The notes beneath the pieces are model-generated. The model worked only from the letters and a program-made list of their open reading frames with translations, was not told the DNA's origin and did no database searches. From Pelomyxa schiedti (Eukaryota > Evosea > Pelobiontida > Pelomyxidae): 22,445 bases of DNA. Both the position numbers and the translations under genes were made by a program. This document shows, piece after piece, positions 8,812 to 17,076 of the stretch. The number at the start of each line of letters is the position of its first letter. The stretch's first letter is position 1. The DNA lies in assembly GCA_020536535.1 (NCBI GenBank), contig JAHLWZ010000226.1, forward strand, positions 631 through 23,075, read 5' to 3'.

Positions 8812-9147
8812 GATTTGGCCCAGAGGGGATTTGGGGGCTGACACCAGCGAGGTGCGCGGCAGCGAGGGCGTGGCCGCCTGCGCAGAGGCCCCACAGCACC
8901 CACGCACTCCTTGCGGTTGTTCCGTGAGGTCTTGTGAGACAAGATCCACGACGCGCACCTGCCTCGCTCCCCACTGGCACCACCAGCTGCTGCGCACTTG
9001 AGCGCGAAGTACGATGACCGCTTTGCACTTATGGGTGCGTCCAAACAGCACGGCAGCGACGCGGTCGCGGCGGAGCAAGCGCGGGGCACGAGGGGGAAAA
9101 GAGCCTCGGCGAGGGTCATCAACGCCACGCACTTTTTGGGTGACAGG
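8812..9147 (-). pseudogene. partial duplicate of the ankyrin gene (5' part)
   Basis: This 336-bp block repeats 5357-5697 of the intact ankyrin gene in the same orientation. By eye it differs by about seven substitutions, one 2-base deletion and one 3-base deletion (roughly 98% identity). Similarity starts and stops abruptly, at GATTTGGCCC and TGACAGG. The 2-base deletion, corresponding to the codons after NNRKEC, shifts the frame, so the copy cannot encode the ankyrin N-terminus. No ankyrin repeats are included. The high identity implies recent duplication or gene conversion. Confidence 0.9.
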
Positions 9148-9338
9148 TACCCCAACCACACCACCCCCGCTGGCGCTTACGCGTTGGTTTTTTTTCTTTT
9201 GCCTTGATCAACGTATCCACACACTGAAGTTACAGAAAGCACTGAATGTCCAACGTGCGTTCTTTCTTATCTTTGCCAGAGTTATGTGATGTTGGGAGAT
9301 GATTCTTGAGAGTCGGCTGTGAACTGGGAAAATTACCG

Positions 9339-11715
9339 ATGGAAGGGGCTGTGCACTCGACTACCACGGCGCCACCCATCAGCGTCGCCCTTACTGTTCC
9401 TGCCCCATTGCTGCCCATCGATGTCCTCGTCGTTCCGTTGCAAGCACCTCCACCTCCGCCGAGGGGGGACAGCGGGGCTCCCACGCCCCACCACCCACCA
9501 GAGAACCAGAACCCCGCTATCGCAGCAGCCCCCACGCCGCACGCCGACACCGCCACGTCGGGGACCAGCGCCGCCAGCCTCAGCCCCCCGCCCTGCCCCG
9601 CCCCAGCTTCGTCTACTACTAGTGGCACACCAACACCAACACCAACAGCACCACAACCGGCGGATCTCGGAGGGGTTGGCACTGGCACAACCAGCAGCGG
9701 CGCGGCGACGACGACGGCCGCGCCCGATGCTACCGCGACGTCCGCGACTGGTAGTACTACGGGCAGCGGTGCTGCTGATGGCGGCGGCGGCAGCAGCAGC
9801 AGCGCGCTTGTGTGGGATTTGGAGGGCCGCTGTGGCGGGCCCGGGGGCAGCGGTACGAATGTAATTGTGGGAGAGGGTAATGATGGTGATGATGGTGACT
9901 GCGACGGTGACGGACTGAGGAACCAGAACCACCACCACCACTTCAAAATGCTGCTGTTCAATAATGACTGCGGGCAGGTCAGGCTGAAGGGAGATAATTT
10001 TATGAAGGGCGTGCTGTGGTAACCTTCCTTTTCTTTCCCTGTGCAAATTTCATAGACATTCATTTTGTTGTTCGACCCTCACAGGTCACCGGATGGGACT
10101 TGCTTGCTCACCTGTGCTGCTGACAATTCCATGAGACTCTTTGAGCTGTCTGTTTTTTTTTTTTTTTTTTTGATTTTTTTTTGGCCTATTCTGTCGGTAT
10201 CTAACAGTGTTGTTAGACCATATGATCCTGTGGCATACAGTACCTTGTCTTTCGGTTTGATATAAACACACTCACAATTTCGACACAGCGTCCTGGAATC
10301 CGGAAATGGAGCTTCATCCGAATAAAATGAATTGTGCTTTTCAGGTGAAGCATGGAGAGACTGTTTATGACTACTGTTGGTATCCAAAGATGACTTCGAG
10401 TGGTACAATTGACTTTTTTTGAAAAACACTCCTTTATATTGGTGCAGACCCAACGAGCAGTTGTTTCATTACAACCAGTAAAGATCACCCGGTTCAAATG
10501 TGGGATGCTTTCACTGGAAAGGTTTGCCTTTCAATTTTGGATGTTGGAAGAATCTGAGCTCTTGTTATAGCTGCGCTGCTGTTACAGTGCCTATGACGAT
10601 GCTGACGAACTAACCTCCATCTTTTCTCTGTCGTTCAATACCGCGGGAAACAGGTACGCTAATAGAGTAGAAGGGATGGATAATCACCAACACCAAGATG
10701 TGTACATATGATTTTACAGGATATACGCTGGTTTGCAGAAGCAAATCAGGGTATTTGATGTCTTACACCCTGGAAGACATATGTCTGTCATCAGCACTCA
10801 CTCCTCTAGGGCAGCCTTATCCCAGCCTGGTTCGCAGTAACCACTCTTTCATACATGCGTCTGATGATGCTTTTGGTAAATGATGCAGGGATAATAAGTT
10901 GCCTTGACATTCTTGGGGATGGCATTGCTGCCGCCGGTTCATATAACCACACTGTTGGTTTATACGATTTGCAAGCCAATACCAGAATAGCTATACTTAG
11001 AGCTCACACCGGCGGCGTAACACAGGTAAAAAAAATCCTGCCCCCTTCCCTTCCCTTCCTTAACTCGTTTGAAAGGTCAAGTTCACTCAAAATAACCTGT
11101 ACCTCTTATCTGGTGCCCGCAAGGACAACAACATTTTTGTATATCACTACTTCTCTTCAAATTTCTTATCCCCTTTCAGGTTTGGGATTTACGGAACACC
11201 ACTGCCCCCACACTCAAGCTTCCGCGTTTGGTCTCAACCAATCAACACCTGCTGTTTGACTCGACCAAGGATTCCAACTACGTAATCACTGGTTCACAGG
11301 TATAAAACACTTATGTCTCAATCCTCTGACATTCCAAAAAGGACGGCACAGTGCAAACCTATAACATGAAAGATGGGTCACTGGCACAATGGACGATTCC
11401 ACCTCAACCAAGTACATCCATCATCGCCTTTGATCATTTCTTGTTACTTACTCCATGATAGACACTGTAAATGGAATCTCTGTTCACCCTCGGCTTCCAC
11501 TCGTGGCATCCACGACCGGACAAAGGGTTATTGCCCCGCCGCAAGTCATTTTACCCCACAAGCGTTCCGGCACAAGCTATTACACCTGCGATGTTGACTG
11601 CGAGAGTGAAGAAGCCGTGGAACAGTCCCCGCAACAGCCGGAGGAACCACACCCACTGAACAACAGCCTATGCGTGTGGATTGCTCCGCACCACTGGCAC
11701 ACCAACTCAACATAA
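9339..11715 (+). CDS. WRAP53: telomerase Cajal body protein 1 (TCAB1/WRAP53) homologue, WD40
   Basis: A WD40 protein of ~599 aa from 12 exons. In animals this family binds the CAB box of telomerase RNA and scaRNAs and takes them to Cajal bodies. Family landmarks follow in order: MKGVLWSPDGTCLLTCAADN, GETVYDYCWYPKM, DHPVQMWDAFTGK, YSAYDDADELTS, IYAGLQKQIRVFD, GIISCLDILGDGIAAAGSY, HTGGVTQVKFTQNNLYLLSG, ARKDNNIFVWDLRN, VSTNQHLLFD, then VNGISVHPRLPLVASTTGQR, which all but fixes the family. The first ~220 residues are a Pro/Ala/Thr/Gly-rich extension from GC-rich DNA. Introns are 10019-10084, 10148-10207, 10240-10288, 10403-10447, 10522-10570, 10654-10719, 10830-10888, 11026-11075, 11139-11179, 11300-11341 and 11412-11461 (41-66 nt); two end in AAG. 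Exons total 1800 nt. The start is the first ATG of the frame, but an upstream TTG is also open. Confidence 0.93.
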
Positions 11716-12168
11716 ACAAGCATCGTCCCCCAAACCATGCCTTCCCCTACAACAACGCCTGCGGTAATAATACACAGACTACGCCCTCTATCCCTTATCT
11801 GTTCCCTATTTACCAACGCCCCTATCGGGCCACACCGTAATAATTATTTCGCTTGTCCCAAATAATACAACGAAAAGAACGTTCAACGAAACCGTAATAA
11901 CAACGGTATGGGCGACAACAGCGGCGGCGAGAAGGTGACCAGGGTGCGAGGTGTCCCGGGAGGCTATTGTGGGAGAGTACTCGTTGGTTTCGCTGATGGT
12001 CTCAGGCCTGCTACTTACCAAGTGTGGTATTTTTTGTTTTCGTTTTGTTTATTTGGCCTTTTTTGGCTTCTACGTATGTTTTGCTCCTAAGAAATAGTTA
12101 TTCACTCTTTTTTTTTTGGCTGTTTTGCTTAAGGAAAACGTTAGGATGAAGATTGGAGTGTAACTAGG
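11716..12168 (+). other. intergenic; a possible ~46-codon two-exon ORF
   Basis: Between the WRAP53 homologue and the membrane-protein gene. A frame from ATG 11908 (MGDNSGGEKVTRVRG...) runs to PATYQ; an intron of ~110 nt ending CTTAAG near 12134 would add ENVRMKIGV and a stop. This has no homologue I know, and may be a leader or chance. Otherwise I see only T-rich promoter-like sequence before 12169. Confidence 0.2.
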
Positions 12169-13435
12169 ATGATTGTGTTTGGATTTGTTATTATTGTACT
12201 GGCTGCCGCTGTTATAATTCTTGGAGTATATAGAGCAAACCACAGAGGGGTTATTGTAACAACAGAAATAAGTCCAACTCTGGAAAGAATTCGGCAACTG
12301 GACGGTTGGCATCAACTTATAAGTTTAGTTGGTAATTCAGGAACACAGAAGGATCAGATGTACAAAGCCTGTCCTGTACATGCACCAAATCACTGAATTA
12401 CGTTTACGAGATGCTGGAGCAATCCGGAGTCCAACCGGATTACACTCCTTTCTCCACTTCCTTTGTAGCGGCCTGCATTGCACTCTCTCCATCTACACCG
12501 AACATAGAGTCCATGTGTCAGTATGTCATGGGTCATGTAATGTGCCAATACATGCGAGTTTATACAACACATTTACCGCAGTTTTCTATTTTCAAGTGAG
12601 TAAGCTTCTTCTATTTAATGTCAACCTTCTTATTCACTGAAGTATTAACAGAATAGTAGGAGTGAACTCGAAATTGGATTCAATAGAAGCTGCTTCTTCA
12701 TGTCAATTGAAGCGTTCCATCTTTGGCGACACATGGACTCATACTTGGATGCGGCCTTCAATAGCACAACTATGGTATCAGACCCCACTGACAGCACATC
12801 AACACCTCTTTGGGGAGACACTAGTTCCACATCACAGTCCCGGCAAGAGATATGGAACTGGGCTAATTCTCTAGCCGGTTTGGTACTACTTCATCCACAC
12901 TTGTATATCTTTTTAAAACACAATTTTTGTAATTACGTTGTAATATTTAAAAATCCCAATTAATAATTCCACCAAAAATACATCATCAATTCACATTCTT
13001 TGGCAGGTTCTGCCATCTCTGGTGATGTACCAGCCAGATAGTCTCTGCAGTACTCCCCCTATTGCACCATATGATGCGTGGTACAGCACCCTATATAATC
13101 TATGTCAGGTTCAGACCTGTCAGTGGGTTGGCCTTGAAAGTGGCCTAGATGTGTTCCTGTGGGTGTTTGCAGTCATGGGCACAGTTCTCACAGTTGTACT
13201 TGTACTGGGTGCACTACTATATAACTTCATAGGGGAAATACAGGGTTGCCGGGCCAAAAGGAATGCATCAACAAACAACGGCAACAGCCCGAGCCCAACT
13301 CCAGTGGTTGAATCACCATCACTAACAGAAACAGAAGCTAAACAGAGAAGAACAAGCAAAAGGTCATCTTCATCCAAGTCAAAGCACTCCACCAAAAAAA
13401 CTGATGAGGAGTGTGTACAGCTTGATCCTCTGTGA
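12169..13435 (+). CDS. membrane protein with Cys-containing lumenal/extracellular domain (4 exons)
   Basis: About 345 aa, family not recognised. A hydrophobic segment at residues ~3-21 (signal anchor or uncleaved signal) is followed by a ~220-residue domain with paired cysteines (SLSCTCTKS, SMCQY, HVMCQY, FNRSCFF, DSLCST, NLCQVQTCQW) and N-glycosylation sequons (NRS, NST). A second membrane helix, VFLWVFAVMGTVLTVVLVLG, leads to a ~80-residue cytoplasmic tail rich in Ser/Lys/Arg and ending LDPL. Introns are 12305-12348, 12596-12656 (or 12659) and 12883-13006; exons total 1038 nt. The domain most likely faces the cell exterior or a vesicle lumen, so this could be a surface receptor or structural membrane protein. 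The second intron's acceptor has two equally good positions, changing one residue. The stop is 103 bp from that of the convergent basic-protein gene. Confidence 0.72.
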
Positions 13436-13538
13436 AAATATGTTTTCAACTTTTGGAACATAACTGTTCCTGAGCAAAATTTTTGTTTTATTGCGTTTTA
13501 TTGTGGACAGAGTAGATTGTGATGGTTTATTGGTAGGA

Positions 13539-14739
13539 TCAATTTCTTCTTCTCTTGGCTGTGGGGCGATGTGAAGTGGAATTGGGTGGATTGCGTTTGC
13601 GGGAACGATTTGAGCCACCTTGGAAGTTCTTAGCAGCAATCCGGCTATTTAGCACAACGGTGTTTGCCGGTGTTCCTGCCCGAATTGCTCTAATGTTCGC
13701 GGGGTGGATGTTGAGATAGCCTGTAGTCTTGTCATATTTTCCAATCCCGGGGCTAAAGCCGCGGCTTCCATCCCCAACACCTGCGGAGCGTTAGCTTCAT
13801 CTCTTATTTGGTTGGAAAAATGCCTGTTAGTCCGGACCTCTGTTTTCCTAGTTGCCATTTCCGGTATTCCTCTGGGGACATACGATTACTCTTCTTCATG
13901 ACTTTGTTGCCTGTTACTAGCCCTTGTTCCCTTTCCTTTTCCCCGATTAACAATTTTAAGCTTTTTGGGGGTACACACAATGAGCTGCCTCTCTTGATTT
14001 TGCATATTTTGAAGTTGCATTTGCAGTTTAATAGCAGGCAGGTTCAATATCCTTTTTCCACAAAAGCCAACCTACTGTAAATTTAGTAAAGAAAAAAAAC
14101 AGATTAATACCCCACAGACCGTGATTGGCTGCACATCATGGTGTATCGTAGGCGGAGCTTCCGCAACTACAAAACAAACAACATAAGTAACACAACACCA
14201 ACGCCCAACAACAACAACATCATCCCATCAAACATCCCGCCAACAACAGCAACATTGCACATACATCCATCAATAAATCGACCAATCAATGATACACCGC
14301 AAGGAGGGGAGGGATTACAGCAATGCTGATTGTACATATACACACACACATACATATAAATAAACATACCCAGCTGGAACATGTCCTTATATGCCTGGTC
14401 CAGCGAGGACCCCCCGCCGCCTCCCCGCCGCCCCCCCTTCCCCCTCTTGGTAGCCATGATCCCCGCCGTGAGCCTCGTCGACAGGCGGCTGGCCCCCGCG
14501 CCCGCGCCCGCGCCCGCGGCAGGGCCAGGGGCCCCTGGCGGCGCCTTGGGTGCCTTCTTGCGCAGCAGGAAGTGGGGCACCTTGTTCCTGATGGCGGCGG
14601 AGGCGCCCACCCGGGGTATCAGGGAGGGCCTGCGGCGGGGCCCCCGCTTGGGCCCCCCTGACCCCCACGTCGACTTCCCACCTCCGCCTCGGGCCGTGCT
14701 GGCCCCCCCGTTCACGTTCATGTACGTGCCCCCGGGCAT
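13539..14739 (-). CDS. small basic, Gly/Ala-rich protein of unknown function (5 exons)
   Basis: About 275 aa, strongly basic, family not recognised. The N-terminal exon (14739-14370) encodes Gly/Arg/Pro/Ala-rich sequence (RGGGGKSTWGSGG, PHFLLRKKAPK, MATKRGKGGRRGGGGG) ending SLDQAYKDMFQL. Later exons encode AEAPPTIHHDVQPITVCG, then IVCTPKKLKIVNRGKGKG, EYRKWQLGKQ, GIGKYDKTTGYLNIHPANIR and an Arg/Lys-rich end that finishes KRRRN, a nuclear-localisation-like tail. Introns are 14369-14167 (203 nt, with a short CA/TA repeat), 14110-14072, 13917-13872 and 13837-13753; exons total 828 nt. A nuclear, nucleic-acid-associated role is suggested by charge only. The true start could instead be the internal Met of MATKRG. 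The gene is divergent from the I-BAR gene, with 289 bp between start codons. Confidence 0.6.
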
Positions 14740-15028
14740 TGTTTGTAGGCCTACACCCTCTACCTACCCACAATTAATCTGTTGCGTGCAACTCCCGGCA
14801 GCTTCGAGACGAGAGTCTGGGGGGTTCTTCCGGAACCACAAGAAGCACTCTGGGAGGTGGTTACTGCTCAGTGTGGAAAAAGGGGCGAGTTGGTAAATGG
14901 GAGATTACGCCAAGCAGGAAGAGCCTCAAAACAGAGGCAGGCGAATCAATCACCGGGAAAAGACGATACAAAAAAGAAAAGCAAAGAACTGCGAAAACCA
15001 CAGCGGGTTTGTCTAGCCGGAGAAGAAG
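14740..15028. promoter_or_regulatory. shared upstream region of two divergent genes
   Basis: These 289 bases separate the start codons of the basic-protein gene (-) and the I-BAR gene (+), so they must carry both promoters. I see no TATA-type box or other defined element. A plus-strand frame crosses the region but looks non-coding. Confidence 0.45.
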
Positions 15029-17000
15029 ATGAAGACCAAAGAAGATGAGAAGAAGATCGTGGAGATGACAGCGTCCGTCGTGCAGGTACATATACATACT
15101 ACTGTCGGGGTTTTTTTTCCCTTTCTTGCCGCCGTTAAGCGCGTATTTTTCTAAAGTGGAGAACGAAAAGGGCATCAAGAGAACATCTCCTCTTTTTTCT
15201 GAGTTAGTGCACACAGCCGACGCGTATATGAAACAATTGTCGGCGCTGTCTGCTACTGAGCAACATCTGGGCGAATCTTTCACCAGATTGTCTGCGGCGC
15301 AGGGCAGTGAAGATATTGACAAGGGTTTTCGCGGGATTGCTCAGATGTTCAACGAAATAGCCGCATCCAGAGAAGAATGGGTAACTTCATTCTCAATCTC
15401 AGTAATGCCTCCTTACTTTCATGCTATTTTTCCACCAGTCAAGGTCAATTGGTGCCGGGTTTGTGACGCCCTTCAAGCTCAACATTGATAACGAGAAACG
15501 AGAGGTAGGGGCTTTTGAAAAGTCCTCCAAGTCGGAAAGGGACAGAGTGAATACTGCTGTAAAAAAAGCTCAACAGAAAACTCAGAAGATGGCAAAATCT
15601 GACAATTTACTGCAAAGTATTGGAGAATTAAATGAAAGGGTTCGTTTTGGCGCCTTTCTACATGACTTCTGATTACCGGTAATTAATACAGGTCCAAGAA
15701 GCACAAAAGGTCCTTCTAGAGCAACTCAGAACAGCACTCATTCTCCAGCGGTCATCGTATTGTATAGCTGTTGAACAATGGAATTCTGTTTGTAACCTCA
15801 AGTTTAATCACCTCTCACTGTCTTCCAGGTTTTTAAATCTCAGGAAGCAACTTGTTCTTGCACACTGAAACACATAAACGATTCAAGGCCATATCTTACA
15901 GACCTTGCCAATGCCTCCAAGAGGGTTCCTTTTTGTAATTCTATTCGTTGTCTTACATGCCCAGATACCTGCAGATAAGGAAGAGCTTGTCAAACAAAAA
16001 GTGCAAACTCTCATAGACGTATGCCCGTTTTCTTTTTCATTGTGCTTACTTTCTTCGGCAGCTCAGCCAAATCTCTGGTGAGTGGAAGAAGGTGTTCCAA
16101 GAAGCCGGTGTGAAAAAGAGTGACTTGCGTGATAATGCTACCGCTCAATTCATTCTTGATACAATCCAAACTATGCTACCCCCGGGAGTTGATGCCAAGT
16201 CTGTTTTGAGTGGAGCTGTTGGTGATGTAGCGTTGAGAGTTGAGGAAGCACCCTCCCCCAGTGCCTCACCATCTCCGAATGCTTCACCCGCACCATCACC
16301 TGCGTTGACGGCTATTCCTTCTCCCTCTGGGTCCCCGGGATTACTAACACCCTCATCACAACTCCAAAGCCCACCACCACTACTTGTTCCTCATGCACAC
16401 ACTCTTCGTGCATCACCAAGTGGAGACAACCAAGAACATGACACAAGGCGCACAACCTCCACACCGACCATTACCAAACCTCCCACGTTACCCCCACGCG
16501 AGTCAAGCTCTTCATCAGCTAAACCCCCGCCACCCCCACCCCGTAATCAAGAGGTTTCTCCAGTAGTCGGTACAACTCCAGTGGAACCATCTCAGTCACC
16601 TCCTGCTCAAGGTACTTAATTTATCCCCTCTATCTACTTACAGAATCTCAACAGAACAGCAACCACCAGCCCTTCCCAGTAGACCGCGATCAACCGGACC
16701 TATAAAACCAGCACCACCTCTACCACCATCCGTAGCAAAACGGCCGGCTCTCAGCACACCACCATCAACACCACCCGCGACATCAACAACACCTTCTGTA
16801 ACCCCGCCGCCCCTAGCCCCACGCAATCCCCCAGCTCAAGGTATGAATACACTACAGTCCTTCTCCTATCTCACATTACCTCAGCCGGCCGGGAGATGTC
16901 AACCTTTATTGCTTCCGCTATGGCCGCACGGAAGAAGACAGCACCGCCTCCTGAAGAACCGGAAGAAGAAGAGGATGAAGATGATGTATGGTCCGATTAA
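15029..17000 (+). CDS. I-BAR (IMD) protein with Pro-rich region and WASP-like acidic tail (9 exons)
   Basis: About 524 aa. Residues ~1-215 are helical and fit the IMD/inverse-BAR domain of IRSp53/MIM proteins, which bind and bend plasma membrane: GFRGIAQMFNEIAASREEW, FEKSSKSERDRVNTAVKKAQ, then VQEAQKVLLEQLRTALILQR with SSYCIAVEQW at the site of the family's ER.RFC motif. The middle (~290-480) is Pro/Ser-rich with many PxxP motifs, SH3-type ligands. The C-terminus, IASAMAARKKTAPPPEEPEE then EEDEDDVWSD, resembles the central-acidic module with which WASP-family proteins bind Arp2/3; the Trp is third from the end, as in N-WASP. No WH2 motif is clear. Introns are 15086-15161, 15381-15438, 15640-15691, 15788-15828, 15925-15964, 16019-16061, 16612-16654 and 16841-16884; exons total 1575 nt. 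The first junction is the least certain. Confidence 0.78.
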
Positions 17001-17076
17001 AACTTTTACTATCCAAAAAAAAAAGCCTATCACATAATAACACCCAAAAAAATACTTCCACATTGTCTTAGTGTTA

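Noticed and set aside
9230-10063. Minus-strand frames of 237-277 codons opposite the start of the WRAP53 gene
   Set aside because: GC-rich shadow of exon 1; the plus strand continues in phase into an unmistakable WD40 protein.
14381-14896. Plus-strand Pro/Ala-rich frame of 171 codons
   Set aside because: Opposite the first exon of the minus-strand basic protein, which joins four further exons in phase; the plus frame has no domain or splice continuation.
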